Positions 35,312-46,290 of a stretch of DNA of 64,000 nucleotides are shown piece by piece. The translations under genes were made by a program, and so were the position numbers. The DNA comes from Bacteroidota bacterium (GTDB lineage: Bacteria > Bacteroidota > Bacteroidia > AKYH767-A > OLB10): the NCBI GenBank assembly GCA_016717325.1, contig JADKFV010000049.1, positions 124,001-188,000 on the forward strand. Reading direction: 5' to 3'. Positions within the stretch are counted from its first letter, which is position 1. Every line of letters starts with the position of its first letter. The notes below the pieces were generated by a model, which was given only the letters and a program-made list of their open reading frames with translations, was not told where the DNA came from and did no database searches.

Positions 35312-37613
35312 TTACAACTTTACAAATTTGCATGATTGCGAACGTGTGTTGCCAATTAAATGCAGCATGTAAATTCCCGGTGCAAGTTTTTCGGTATTTA
35401 TTGTAATTGGTTTTCCGGTTGCAAGCACATCTATTTTCGTTATTGCATTTCCCATCACATCAGCAATAATTCCACGGTAAATACCATCGGGTAAATTGGT
35501 GATAAAGAAAATATTATCTGCTGTTGGATTAGGAAATACTTTAATTCCCGAGGCATCTAAAATATTGTTGAATGCAACCGGCACATTCGAAAATCCGGCA
35601 GTAACATTTTGCAAATTGATAAGCGGCTTCACACCATCGGGGTAGCAACCTGCACTTTGGTTGGCGGCCATTGCACCAAATGTAAGCGAATCGAGTATAC
35701 GATAACCCTTGCCTGTATACTCTGTAATTGCTAGCATATCGCCTGCTGCGCTCAATTTAAAATTAGTGTGATTGTCACCTTGTTCTTTTTGGTTATCGGC
35801 CCAGCACAAAATAAAATTATTGGCCGGCAATTTTTTGTCACCCACATTCCATTTATTCAAATCGGTAAAATCATCGGTCACAAAAATGCGGTGCATATCC
35901 ACATCATTTGCAGCATTATATATTTCGAAAAAATCATCGTACTCGCCAAAGTTATCGGCCACTGCATTTACATTATCAGCTATCCATTCGTTCACAAAAA
36001 GTTGTGGTGCATTTTGAATTGGTATGGCCAAAAATCCGGCACGTGGTTCGCGCCCTGTATTATTTTGTGCATCGGCATTTGTAAGAAAATAATAAATGGT
36101 ATCGCCAGCCGCTTGCGGTAAAATTACAGCACCAAAAATATTATCTCCGGCAAGGTCTTCTTCGTGTAAACCATCATCCATCATCAACATAGAATCCAAC
36201 ACACCATTAAAATTTATTTTGTAATGTATGTAAACATTAGCAACTGAGTCTTCATCCTCCACCCACGATTTTATAAAAACTGTATCGCCTGTGTATGGGG
36301 TATATGGTATGTGCCTTGTTTCGGAAAATACTGGAGCTACATTATTAAGCAACAATTGTGCGTTTGAATTTGTGTTGCGAACATTTATATAATCGTAAAG
36401 GCCATAAGGAACGTGACCGCCAAGTGCCTGCGTGTATGAATTTAAAAACGAAGCATACGTATATCCATAGTCCATAGAATGGTAAGTATCGTTTACAACA
36501 TAAGGTGCTATTTTATTTTTTATGGTATCAGCATAATCAATCATATTTACCGGTGCCGAAAACGACTGCATTATTTTATTCATAAAAAACGAAAACCTGT
36601 CGCGGTAATCCTGATAAGCCATCAGTTTTGTAATGAGCGGACGATTTGCCGGATCTACTTGCCAGTTATAACAATCGCGTGTGCCCCAATCTTTGTTTAA
36701 CCAATCTATACCGTACGAATTATCTACATCGTAAACTATGTAATCCATCTTGTTGGTTTGTGGGTTGTGGTACAAATAATAGTTATTCATATTTCCGGCA
36801 TAGTTGTCCCAGTTACCGGTAACTACATCCATTGCATAACAACGCAAAAAAAGCATTTACATTAAATTGGTTTTCGAGATTGAGTTGGTATTGAGGTGAT
36901 GCATTTGCATGAAGAGTAGCAATAAAATCTTTAAGGTCGGTATAGTCATCGGTGCCGGTATTTGTTTTCAAATCATATACGCGCCTGCTGCCTTGCATGA
37001 TTTTATAATCATCGGCAAACGAACCGAGGTATGCAAGATCTGCCGGCCACAAGCATTTGTATAAATTGCCATAATTGTTGAGGTAGCGCGCCTCTAGAAA
37101 ATTTTCGTCAATGTGCTCTACGTTTATATAGAGTCCGCGATAAGCGCCATTAATGTACAATTCAACATGGTTAGCACGCGATGCAGGAATGAGTGCATTG
37201 GCGGCACTTTCCCAAAATAATTTTGTTCGTATAATTGAAGGGTCGTTGTGCTCACCATTGAGATTCAATTTTTCCAGGCCATTATATTTTTGCCCTTTAA
37301 TAAAAGTATTGAACGAAACCTTAAAAGATTTTTTTGCCGAAGTGCGCGATGTATTGCCCCGCAACCTGAAACCAATATTATTAACTGTATCGATAGTAAT
37401 ACCATCATTGAAAATAAAAGTTGCATGGTACTCCTGATTGCTGAAAACATTATTCATGATGGCTAAAAGCGAATCGGGATCTATCAAAATATCAACCCTT
37501 GCCACAATGCTATCGTTGTATACTTTTCCTTTTGCCGGAAAATAAGGTTGCGCATTTGCAACCGCACTAAAAATAAATAAACAGAAAAATATTTTTATAG
37601 TATTGGATATCAT
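35312..37613 (-). CDS. CotH-kinase-like secreted protein, T9SS cargo, frameshifted
   Basis: From ATG 37613 with a signal peptide (KIFFCLFIFSAVANAQ). The first frame contains the start of a CotH domain (IGFRLRGNTSRTSAKKSFKV, LNLNGEHNDPSIIRTKLFWE, YINGAYRGLYINVEHID). The second frame, from about 36850 down to 35312, continues it (GNWDNYAGNMNNYYLY, MDYIVYDVDNSYGID). An extracellular chain-length-variable region and a type A T9SS sorting domain follow (VFPNPTADNIFFIT to YMLHLIGNTRSQSCKFV). The break is in a run of seven A/T bases (36846-36852); one base fewer restores NVNAFLRCYAMDVVTGN. CotH proteins are atypical kinases that phosphorylate secreted proteins. The lesion is probably a homopolymer error or slippage site. 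Confidence 0.87.
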
Positions 37614-37679
37614 GATACAAGTTCAGAATGATTTTAATTAAACACAACTTTGAAGAAATTGTTACGCATGCAAAAACAA

Positions 37680-38405
37680 CTATTGTCTGAGTTCGAAGTT
37701 TTGTCCGAGGTATACTCTGCGCACGGTTTCGTCATCGGCAAGTTCTTGCGGTGTACCATGCTTCAAAATTTTTCCTTCGAATAATAAATATGCCCTATCG
37801 GTAATACCCAAAGTTTCGTGCACGTTATGATCAGTAATGAGTATACCGATATTTTTGGTTCGCAGCTTGACAACTATTTGTTGAATATCTTCAACAGCAA
37901 TAGGGTCGACTCCTGCAAAAGGCTCATCGAGTAAAATAAATTTTGGACTTACAGCAAGTGCACGGGCTATTTCGGTACGCCTGCGCTCGCCACCCGACAA
38001 TACGTTACCGGGGCTTTTACGTACTTTGTTCAATCCGAATTCGTCAAGCAACTCTTCGCATTTATCATACTGTTCTGTTTTGCTCAGGGCAGTCATTTCC
38101 AGCACTGCTTTAATATTATCTTCTACACTAAGTGTGCGAAAAACACTTGCCTCTTGAGCAAGGTAACCTATGCCCATTCGTGCACGCTTGTACATCGGTT
38201 CGTTTGTTATATCCTTATCGCCAAGGAAAACATTGCCTGCATTGGGTTTTATCAAACCCACGGTCATATAAAAAGTAGTGGTTTTGCCGGCACCGTTGGG
38301 GCCTAATAGTCCAACAATTTCACCCTGCTGCAATTGAATACTAACATCGTTCACCACAGTGCGGCTTTTATATTTCTTTACTAAATGTGTCGATTTTAAA
38401 ATCAT
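37680..38405 (-). CDS. lptB: Lipopolysaccharide export ABC transporter ATPase
   Basis: 241 residues from ATG 38405 (MILKSTHLVKKYK); the frame is open to 38477, but the shorter form matches LptB. It powers LPS extraction from the inner membrane together with LptF/LptG. Walker A GPNGAGKTT (about 37-45), signature LSGGERRR (about 135), Walker B KFILLDEPFAGVD (about 158) and switch histidine in LITDHNVHE. The ERRRTEIARAL context is typical of LptB. It lies between the CotH gene and the PorU2-like gene, with no other lpt gene nearby. Confidence 0.93.
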   Translation of the reverse strand: MILKSTHLVKKYKSRTVVNDVSIQLQQGEIVGLLGPNGAGKTTTFYMTVGLIKPNAGNVFLGDKDITNEPMYKRARMGIGYLAQEASVFRTLSVEDNIKAVLEMTALSKTEQYDKCEELLDEFGLNKVRKSPGNVLSGGERRRTEIARALAVSPKFILLDEPFAGVDPIAVEDIQQIVVKLRTKNIGILITDHNVHETLGITDRAYLLFEGKILKHGTPQELADDETVRRVYLGQNFELRQ

Positions 38406-38634
38406 ATTCAATTTTTTACTGCCCACAACTATAAGTGTATACGAAGCGAGAACAATGCAGCTTTTTGGACAGCGCAAAAATGCACAAATAAATTGTAAAT
38501 AGGAATGAGCCTAAGCGATATAATAGCGAAATAACGAAAGTTTACAAAAAATATTCAATTGTAGTTAATCGTCATTAACAAAAGAAAGCCGCTTTTTTGA
38601 AGAACTGCAAACTTTGGGTAAAACTTAAAAGTAA

Positions 38635-41600
38635 TTATCGCAGCAAATACATCTTACCCCAACCGTTAACAAAGAAATGGTCGGCATCGGTTTCGCGTGC
38701 TTCTATATCCTCACCATTCAGTTTTGTAATCACTCTATAAAGGTAAACACCGTTGGCAAGCCTGTCGCCAAATTCATCGGTGCCATCCCAGGCGTACGAT
38801 GTTATGTTTCGGCCAATATGCAGCGGCCCTAGTTCTTCGCGGTTTATTTCGCGTATCACTTTACCGGTTACAGTCATTACTTGTATTTTGAAGTACTCTG
38901 GTATTTCGGAACCGGTGAGGGTAAATACAAATCGTGTGCTTGTAGAGAACGGATTGGGATAATTCATCACATGAGTAATTGTAGGTTTGTTCTCCACCTC
39001 GAAAGTAATATTGTATGATTGGTGTGCCGAAGAGTTATTGCTTTTATCCTTTCCCTGCACCACAAGTTTGTATAATCCATTTTCTAAAACAGGACTTATG
39101 CTTATTTTAAATTTATTATCGGGCAACTTGCCTTTTGTCCATGTAAGTAAATCGCTACTGGTGGTTGTGCCTTCTATAGGTTCAAAGTAAATACGCTTTG
39201 GCTGAAACACCGTTGCTTCATCGAGGGTGATGTAAAAATCGCTGGTATCATCTAAAACCAACACAGGGTTTTCATCCTTTAACGATACCTGTATACGTGG
39301 CCTTGCCGAAACAATATCTTCATTGAGGATGTGTATACCATCAAATGTTACATCGAGTATAGGATTGGTAATATCTACATCTACACTCAAACTTACCTGA
39401 GCATAATTATTAAAATGGTATTGCTCGGGTTGGTTGTTATTGGGATTGGCTTCTATCCAAAGTGTATTGCCACCACCAAGACCTGCTGTGGGCAATGTTA
39501 CACTGCAATGCAATGTGTCGCCAGGATTGAGGGGCTTGTACATCTTGCTCGGATAATCGTACTTTTTATTTTTAGCATCGTACAAATAATATGATACGAG
39601 CATGCTGTCCATAGGCTGAGTGCCGATGTTTTTAATTGCCGTGGTAACGGTAACTGTATCCGGTTCGTTCAATTTTGTTTTCGATATGTTTAAGTATAAA
39701 GATGGATCGACCATTGCTTCGGGTAAAGGCTGATAAAATATTTGCCACTTATCCATGTAAACCGGATCGGGAACAATGCTGTCGTCTTGCATATATGATC
39801 GCAACTCGAGGTATTTATAAGAAGTATCGGCATATATATCGAGATTAAAAATATCGTTTACGGTTGGCGCTAAATCATCTATCAACACTGCGCTTGTTCC
39901 ATTTTGTTTATAGCCAACTACATCTAATGTAACAGAATCTAAAGGTTCAATTTGCGAAGTTTCCCAATGCAAAGAGCTCCACTTTACACCGGGGCCAATT
40001 TTTTCCGAGACCATGTATCCCTGAAACCAGTTACCGCCAAGGCTGTCAAATAATGTAACTATTGGATTGAGCGAATCGCCAATCACCTCATGAGTTGCCG
40101 ATGGATCGCCAATTCTTGTAAACATTATCCAGCAGTTTTTGTCGTTCAAAAAATTAATGTTTGTACTACCAAGTGCTGTGATTGTATTTTTCAAATTTTG
40201 GGGAATGGCATTGTACCAGTTTTTATCAATGCTATACATCAACAAGTACTTACCCACAGGAATATCGTTTTGTAACATATCGTTCAAACTATCAAGATAA
40301 TTTGGAACAAGCGTAGAAGAAGGAAAAGCAAAAAAATTGTCGGGACGATTGGCGTTGCATTTGGTGTTATCATTATTCCAGTTTCCATAATTTCGTCCCG
40401 GCTCGCGGTTGTTCCAGGGTGCAAGTGTAATGTCATCTATCACAGCTACGTTAATGCCGGCATTCACCCCTTGCGGAAAACAACTTGCTGCAGCCTGCAC
40501 TATACCATTGATGTAATAATTCATTTCGAGGCCATTATTGTTTATATTATTATTGGCACGAATAACACTTTTGGTTTTAATAAAATTCCAATTTTGATTA
40601 TCGCGGTTCCAAACAATGTTATTATAGCCATCGTCTTTAAACTGATAAATGTGCCCCTGCGACCACCCGGATTTTCCTGATTTAAAAACGAATGAAGTTT
40701 CATCCCAATAAGGGTGTTCTAAATCACCGGCAATTGAATCGCGCGATACACGCCAATAATAAACTCTATCTTGATCAGCCATGAAAGGTAATGCCCAGTT
40801 GATAATGCCGCCTGGTGCAGTCACCTTATGTTCAATCATAAAAGGTGAATTAAAAGTATCGTTGGTATCAATTTGAAAAACATAAACCGTAGGCGGAGCC
40901 AATACATTAGCAGTAGCTGCTACCAAAGTAACATTACTATCGGGAATAATGGCATACTTAGTTGGGAACAATGCATTTATATCATTCGATTTTATAAATA
41001 ACTGTATGGCCGCACTATTGTTGGCTTCACTACATTCATTTTGTACTTGATCATTTAAATCGAGTTCGAAACTAAATGTATTGAGGCCGGCACCCTGAGC
41101 ACGATCTACAGCCATGCGGAATGTAACAGTATCTGTATACGCTAATTTGTTTAATTGCAGAAGTGTGTCAACAGTATTCATATTGGCAAACGTGCGTGAT
41201 ATTTTTACTATGAAAGGTGTAGTTACAGCACGGCCAATATTACGTAAGGTAATTTTTATTGTGAGCGAATCATCGGCAGTAGAAAGTGTTTTTGGTAATA
41301 TGTTGATATCGCTGGTTGCAGCTACTAAGTCTTGTTTATCGGGAGAATTTAAATGCAGGGCAGGGTCGCCCAGAAGATTCATGTCGAGTGCAACTGCTTG
41401 AGCATAAAATTTATCGAGGCCATAATCATTATAGTTGATTTGCATACTATCGATAGTAGCTAATAATTGTTCGCCAATAGATTTGCCATAGTTAAACCAC
41501 GAAAAATTTTTGTACAAGTTTGTGGTGTAAGGCCACAAATTGAAAACGTAACCTAATGATGCCTGACCAACAAATCCAATAGCACCTTTTTGTTTTTGCA

Positions 41601-43689
41601 TCACAAAATCTTCGGCAGCATAACGTCCAAGCTTATGCATGTTTCCAACATAGCACGAGTTGGCAATGATAAGAGGATAGCGGTCCTTGTTTTGCCACGA
41701 AGAAGGAACATCGGTACTTATGTCGAAAGAAGAACTTGCTGCATGCGCAAAAAATGTCATCAATGTAAGTCCGCTATCTATTATATTTTGCAGGTTAGCA
41801 CTTAAGTCTATTTGTATGGGAGTGTTTGCAGTTTTGCTAAGTGTGCGCACATATGCACCCATCAATGTGTCTTCAATTATGTTAGCAAAACCATTCATCA
41901 ATTGTTGAATTCCCTGGCTTTCGTTTGCATTGGAGCCCCCGGCAAAGTGCATCACTTTTTTCATCCACTCTGCTTTTGGTGCTGCTTCGTAGGTAATCAT
42001 TTTGTCAAGGTAATCCTGCACCTCGTAAGGTTCTACTGCAGGAAATCGTCCTACAGCAATGGCAGGACGTTGTACGGTATCGTTGGCTTGAATTCCCACG
42101 GTGAACATCAAATCGCTGGGCGGAGAACCAAAAGTTGGCACATAAATACCTGTATGATCATCAAGCGAAAACTGTGGCATTATTCCTTTACCAATGATAA
42201 AAATATCTTCAGGTTTTTGTGCAAAATTATTAAGAGTAAATTTTGCAAAGCCTTTAATACTAAGCGAGTGAAATTCTACTCCATACGCAAATTGATCGTA
42301 CAACTCGTGTATATCGGCCAACAAAACATTAAAGTTTTTTACCGGATTGTTTTCGCGATAGTTTTTATAGTTTGTGGCTTGGTTCCAAAATTTAGCATGG
42401 GTTACTATCAAATAATTTTTTGTCCCATCGTTTGCAAAATTATTGAACTTTCCGGCCGGAGCTCCTTTGTAATTTACTTTTGTAAGTTTCAGCACATTTC
42501 CTGAGTTGGTAATAATTGCAGAAGCATCTACAAGCATTCCTTTTACAGGTTGGTAGTAGGTTGGTACCACCGCTTGCCAAACATTGCCCGTTTGCGAAAG
42601 AGAAACATTTTTTACAGTATCGCCATTGTACGTATACAGTATAGGTTGTGCTAAGTTGAGGTTGGTAATATTTAGCGTTGATTTGGCAGTGTTAGAAGCC
42701 GGTGCAATTTGCATCGAATACAAGTTTAGTGCTTCCCCATTAAACGAATATGTGTGTGGATAATCGATATCATAATATCTTACAAAAAAACCATTTGGCT
42801 CAGCAGCGCCCTGAGGGTTGGCAAGGGCAGTAACTATAAAATTCATAGTGCCGTTTGAATGAGAAACGCTCACATTATCCTCTTTGTAAAATGGTCCGTT
42901 AAAGGTGCTATTAACAACATCTACTCCATCAACGGTTACTTTATATGGATGATCGTAACTTGTTTCGGCACCTAAAAAAGTATTAATGTTTGTATTTGCC
43001 ACATTGGTAGCATTGGGTGTGCTTAATGCAGCCCAAGTTGTAGAGCTATTTTGAGCACCGGCTCCTAAATAATCTATTGCAAAACCTTCACCATCCATAT
43101 ATGCACTCAGGGCTGAGCCAAATGTGTCGTGGTAACTATCATAGTAATAATTTCCATTTGGCACATTGTAGTTGAACAGGTTGCGCATAAAATAAGGTGA
43201 GCTTCCATAGTTACTAAAATTTACATCCTTTTCGTCTATTACACGCTTATTGTTTATCGAGTTTTGACTTACTGTAATGAAATACGAAACTGTATCGCTT
43301 ATCAAGCTGCGTTTAGTGTTTTTTTGATATGATGGTTGGGCATACAATGCAGAGTCAATGGCGCCCGTATTGCGATATCCTAAAAACTGAATAAAATCTG
43401 TCACATCAAATGTGCCATCAGCTTCACCGGCTACTTGTATATATTGTTCTTTGCCATAAGCAAACATCTGAAACTTGCGCGGGTCTTCGGTAACAGGAAA
43501 CCCGGCTGCAAGCAAATCGGAATAAGTTAGTCGGTATACACCATCTTTTGCAATACTTAATTTAAAATATTCCTGATACGAAAACGGGTTGCCAAAAGTG
43601 AATTTTATCCATTCGTTGCCATAAGGTTGTGCATATGCATTAACCGAAAAAATAAAAAACGTAAACAATATAAATGTAATTTTTCTCAT
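38635..43689 (-). CDS. porU2: C25-family T9SS sortase, PorU2-like
   Basis: 1684 residues with a signal peptide, uninterrupted. A gingipain-like C25 cysteine peptidase domain lies at about 430-760. The probable catalytic His is in LMTFFAHAASSSFD (about 650) and the Cys in IIANSCYVGN (about 678). Beta-rich domains follow, and a FlgD-like Ig domain with a T9SS-type end closes the protein (YPNPFSTSTRFVFTL to AWDGTDEFGDRLANGVYLYR). PorU cuts sorting domains off T9SS cargo and attaches the cargo to lipopolysaccharide. The length and the paired PorV-like gene upstream suit the form often called PorU2; whether it replaces or complements a classical PorU is unknown. Confidence 0.82.
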   Translation of the reverse strand: MRKITFILFTFFIFSVNAYAQPYGNEWIKFTFGNPFSYQEYFKLSIAKDGVYRLTYSDLLAAGFPVTEDPRKFQMFAYGKEQYIQVAGEADGTFDVTDFIQFLGYRNTGAIDSALYAQPSYQKNTKRSLISDTVSYFITVSQNSINNKRVIDEKDVNFSNYGSSPYFMRNLFNYNVPNGNYYYDSYHDTFGSALSAYMDGEGFAIDYLGAGAQNSSTTWAALSTPNATNVANTNINTFLGAETSYDHPYKVTVDGVDVVNSTFNGPFYKEDNVSVSHSNGTMNFIVTALANPQGAAEPNGFFVRYYDIDYPHTYSFNGEALNLYSMQIAPASNTAKSTLNITNLNLAQPILYTYNGDTVKNVSLSQTGNVWQAVVPTYYQPVKGMLVDASAIITNSGNVLKLTKVNYKGAPAGKFNNFANDGTKNYLIVTHAKFWNQATNYKNYRENNPVKNFNVLLADIHELYDQFAYGVEFHSLSIKGFAKFTLNNFAQKPEDIFIIGKGIMPQFSLDDHTGIYVPTFGSPPSDLMFTVGIQANDTVQRPAIAVGRFPAVEPYEVQDYLDKMITYEAAPKAEWMKKVMHFAGGSNANESQGIQQLMNGFANIIEDTLMGAYVRTLSKTANTPIQIDLSANLQNIIDSGLTLMTFFAHAASSSFDISTDVPSSWQNKDRYPLIIANSCYVGNMHKLGRYAAEDFVMQKQKGAIGFVGQASLGYVFNLWPYTTNLYKNFSWFNYGKSIGEQLLATIDSMQINYNDYGLDKFYAQAVALDMNLLGDPALHLNSPDKQDLVAATSDINILPKTLSTADDSLTIKITLRNIGRAVTTPFIVKISRTFANMNTVDTLLQLNKLAYTDTVTFRMAVDRAQGAGLNTFSFELDLNDQVQNECSEANNSAAIQLFIKSNDINALFPTKYAIIPDSNVTLVAATANVLAPPTVYVFQIDTNDTFNSPFMIEHKVTAPGGIINWALPFMADQDRVYYWRVSRDSIAGDLEHPYWDETSFVFKSGKSGWSQGHIYQFKDDGYNNIVWNRDNQNWNFIKTKSVIRANNNINNNGLEMNYYINGIVQAAASCFPQGVNAGINVAVIDDITLAPWNNREPGRNYGNWNNDNTKCNANRPDNFFAFPSSTLVPNYLDSLNDMLQNDIPVGKYLLMYSIDKNWYNAIPQNLKNTITALGSTNINFLNDKNCWIMFTRIGDPSATHEVIGDSLNPIVTLFDSLGGNWFQGYMVSEKIGPGVKWSSLHWETSQIEPLDSVTLDVVGYKQNGTSAVLIDDLAPTVNDIFNLDIYADTSYKYLELRSYMQDDSIVPDPVYMDKWQIFYQPLPEAMVDPSLYLNISKTKLNEPDTVTVTTAIKNIGTQPMDSMLVSYYLYDAKNKKYDYPSKMYKPLNPGDTLHCSVTLPTAGLGGGNTLWIEANPNNNQPEQYHFNNYAQVSLSVDVDITNPILDVTFDGIHILNEDIVSARPRIQVSLKDENPVLVLDDTSDFYITLDEATVFQPKRIYFEPIEGTTTSSDLLTWTKGKLPDNKFKISISPVLENGLYKLVVQGKDKSNNSSAHQSYNITFEVENKPTITHVMNYPNPFSTSTRFVFTLTGSEIPEYFKIQVMTVTGKVIREINREELGPLHIGRNITSYAWDGTDEFGDRLANGVYLYRVITKLNGEDIEARETDADHFFVNGWGKMYLLR

Positions 43690-43785
43690 TCGTGCATAAT
43701 TTAAAATTGTTTTTTCCTGGATCGTAATTTTTTATATTTATTAATCTTTAAAGAAATTAATTAGCAAAATAAAATTGAAAATGGA

Positions 43786-44883
43786 TTACTTAACATCTGC
43801 CACTTTTTTCTTTTGTTTGATAATATTAAATTGCAAAGAAAAAATATGTGAGTATGGAATATCGCCTTGTTGCCCAATATTACTTACCGCATAATCGAGT
43901 GAAATGTTTTTTATACGCAAGCCAAGTCCCAATGATGGTTGCGCAATAGTGGACACCGAGGCATCAATATTTTCTACCTTCTGAATATTTTTAATCCCTC
44001 CGCGTAAGTACAATAAATTGTCGAAACCAAGTTCGAAACCAAAATGAGGATCCACACTTACAGCATTCGATTTTATAAGCACATTGCGCTTACCATCGAA
44101 AGTTAAATCCGCATCGAGTTCGGTTATCAAATTAAATTTCTTTCCCAACTTGAATGAGTATGCTGCACCGGGAATCAATTTTGGTAATGTTACTTCCACT
44201 CCGTTTTGAGGAATTTCATTACCGGTTTGTGCAAACACCGTGGCTAATTTATCGGTATTAAATTTCCATGCATTAAATGTGGATGTAATATCGCGTCCCA
44301 TCACTCCAAACGTCCATTTATTTTTTTGATATTGTATTCCGGCATCTAAACCAAAACCCCATGCGCTGGCAAATTCTCCCGCTTTACGATGAATAACTTT
44401 TGCATAGGCACCATAACGTAACCCTTCTTTTTTTGTCTTTTTCGAATAGGTAAATATAAAACCATAATCGGCCGAAGAAAAAGATTTTATGCGGTTGTAA
44501 TCCACATTACCATCGGCATCTAATAATTCTGTGGTATCGGGAATATCGTCTACAGCAAGTCTAATAATGGAAAGACCAACAGCACGTGTAGCATCTATAG
44601 GAGCACAAATAGCACCATAATCGTATTTTAAAATACCTGCAAACAACTCGGCATGCTGCAATCCAATTTGCAAATCGCCTTGCTTAAGTACAAGCCCTGC
44701 CGGATTCCAATAACCTGCAGTAACATCATTAACCTGCGCTACCACACTACCGCCAAGCCCTTGTGCGCGGGCACTTACACCTATCGATAAAAACTCGTTA
44801 CTATACTTTACTGCTTGACTAAAAGATGTTAGTGCTGAACCAAAAAAGAAAATAGCGGCAAGAAATATTTTTTGTTTTGACAT
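43786..44883 (-). CDS. porV2: PorV-family outer-membrane protein, PorV2-like
   Basis: 365 residues from ATG 44883 (MSKQKIFLAAIFFFG; an ATG at 44901 is also possible), with a signal peptide. The start of the mature part (SNEFLSIGVSARAQGLGGSV, then DVTAGYWNPAGL) is characteristic of FadL-like PorV/PorQ family barrels. Alternating beta strands run to the end (LGLGLRIKNISLDYAVSNIG). In T9SS, PorV shuttles cargo from the translocon to the PorU sortase. It is followed after 96 bp by the PorU2-like gene, probably in one transcript. LptB is the next gene beyond that. Confidence 0.83.
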   Translation of the reverse strand: MSKQKIFLAAIFFFGSALTSFSQAVKYSNEFLSIGVSARAQGLGGSVVAQVNDVTAGYWNPAGLVLKQGDLQIGLQHAELFAGILKYDYGAICAPIDATRAVGLSIIRLAVDDIPDTTELLDADGNVDYNRIKSFSSADYGFIFTYSKKTKKEGLRYGAYAKVIHRKAGEFASAWGFGLDAGIQYQKNKWTFGVMGRDITSTFNAWKFNTDKLATVFAQTGNEIPQNGVEVTLPKLIPGAAYSFKLGKKFNLITELDADLTFDGKRNVLIKSNAVSVDPHFGFELGFDNLLYLRGGIKNIQKVENIDASVSTIAQPSLGLGLRIKNISLDYAVSNIGQQGDIPYSHIFSLQFNIIKQKKKVADVK

Positions 44884-44986
44884 AGTGTTTTTGTTTTGCA
44901 TTTGTAAACGGAAACCCGCAGATAATAGTATTATTATTCGGGTAAATATAAATGTTATATAGCAATAATTGTGCTATTAGTTTGTG

Positions 44987-44994
44987 TAATTTTG
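44987..44994 (+). promoter_or_regulatory. Candidate -7 box of pssA
   Basis: TAATTTTG matches the Bacteroidota TAnnTTTG consensus, 32 nt before the pssA start. No TTG is found at the usual distance upstream. Confidence 0.35.
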
Positions 44995-45026
44995 CCTTGT
45001 TACATTTTTAAATAATCAAACACGTC

Positions 45027-45788
45027 TTGAATATAACAAAACATATTCCTAACACACTTACATGTGGCAACCTGGTTTGCGGTTGTTTAGGCATACTTGC
45101 TGCTACACATCATCAATTACAATTGGCTGTTTATTTTATTCTTATTGCAGCCGTGCTCGATTTTTTTGATGGCTTTTTGGCGCGAAAACTAAACGCCTAT
45201 AGTATTATTGGTAAAGACCTCGACTCCCTTGCCGATGCCGTCACTTTCGGGGTGTTGCCCGGCTTTATTGTTTTTGCTTTGATGAACAGTAACTCTATTT
45301 TTACGATAAACATTTTTACAGAATCTGTACCGATGAGTTTTCTGGCATTTCTCATTCCGGTATTTTCAATATTGCGATTAGCTAAATTCAATAACGACCC
45401 TCGCCAAACCGATTCGTTTATTGGCCTGCCCACTCCTGCATGTACTTTGTTTGTTGCCTCACTAGTTTTCATTCAGGGCGATGCGCATACAAATTTTAGC
45501 TTCGGGTTATTTCAATCATCACAGGCAGTTATCTCATTGTCAAAATCGGAACCAAACATTTATGCTTTTGTTGCACTTATAGCCATTTTATGTTTCTTAC
45601 TTATATGCGAACTTCCGCTTTTTGCGCTCAAGTTTAAGTCCTTTGCATTGAAAGAAAATTTATTGCGTTATATTTTTTTGTTATGTGGACTCATATTGCT
45701 TATAAAATTTAATTTCGCAGCCTTCGCTTACATCATTCCACTATATATTTTGATGTCGGTGTTTACACAAAAAATGTCAAAAGTTTAA
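45027..45788 (+). CDS. pssA: CDP-diacylglycerol-serine O-phosphatidyltransferase
   Basis: 253 residues. It makes phosphatidylserine from CDP-diacylglycerol and L-serine at the inner membrane, the first step to phosphatidylethanolamine. The CDP-alcohol phosphatidyltransferase motif D-G-x2-A-R-x8-G-x3-D-x3-D is visible in DGFLARKLNAYSIIGKDL plus DSLAD (about 49-71). About eight hydrophobic segments follow. The start is TTG 45027, since the in-frame stop just upstream leaves no ATG and HIPNTLTCGNLVCG is the usual N-terminus. purS follows after 11 bp. Confidence 0.93.
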   Translation: MNITKHIPNTLTCGNLVCGCLGILAATHHQLQLAVYFILIAAVLDFFDGFLARKLNAYSIIGKDLDSLADAVTFGVLPGFIVFALMNSNSIFTINIFTESVPMSFLAFLIPVFSILRLAKFNNDPRQTDSFIGLPTPACTLFVASLVFIQGDAHTNFSFGLFQSSQAVISLSKSEPNIYAFVALIAILCFLLICELPLFALKFKSFALKENLLRYIFLLCGLILLIKFNFAAFAYIIPLYILMSVFTQKMSKV

Positions 45789-45799
45789 AACGAAAAAAA

Positions 45800-46057
45800 A
45801 TGAAATTCAAAGCCTCAATAGATATAATGCCACTAAAAGCATTACTCGATCCGCAAGGCAAAGCAGTTAGTGCCACTATGAAAAATATTGGACTGCCCGA
45901 AATAGAAAATGTACGAATAGGTAAACATATTACCTTCGAAATAACAGCCAACTCAGCCTCCCAGGCTCAGTCGCAAGCAGAAGAAGCCTGCCGTAAATTA
46001 TTAGCAAACCTCATTATGGAAGATTACCATGTGGTAATTGAGGAGATGGGTGTATAA
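45800..46057 (+). CDS. purS: Phosphoribosylformylglycinamidine synthase subunit PurS
   Basis: 85 residues, the full length for PurS. It bridges PurL and PurQ in the enzyme that converts FGAR to FGAM in purine synthesis, channelling ammonia. The IDIMPLKALLDPQGKAV start, the MKNIGLPEIENVRIGKHI middle and the A-E-E-A-C-R-K-L-L-A-N segment match the family. purL and purQ are not in this window. It is probably co-transcribed with pssA. Confidence 0.92.
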   Translation: MKFKASIDIMPLKALLDPQGKAVSATMKNIGLPEIENVRIGKHITFEITANSASQAQSQAEEACRKLLANLIMEDYHVVIEEMGV

Positions 46058-46235
46058 TTTTTGCTGCAAAGCTTACTTTTAGCAATTGTCTGAATTGAAG
46101 ATAAGTTCAATTAATTGGATTCACTTGTAAGGGCAATTCTAATAATTGCTCATTGAATATACTGATAGGCTTCATGATTATAATCATCTAAATTAGTACA
46201 ATCTGTTCCAATCATTGGCACTGGATATAACTGCC

Positions 46236-46265
46236 AAAAAAAAACGCCCCCAAAACTGGAGGCGT
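46236..46265 (-). terminator. Intrinsic terminator of the PorE-like gene
   Basis: Read leftward: ACGCCTCC, a six-base loop, GGGGGCGT (one C-A mismatch), then a run of nine T residues. Confidence 0.85.
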
Positions 46266-46290
46266 GCTTTATTAATTATGCGTTCAATTA

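Noticed and set aside
41812..42504. A 230-codon frame on the + strand
   Set aside because: It lies antisense inside the intact PorU2-like gene, which has coherent domains throughout; no homology-like features are seen.
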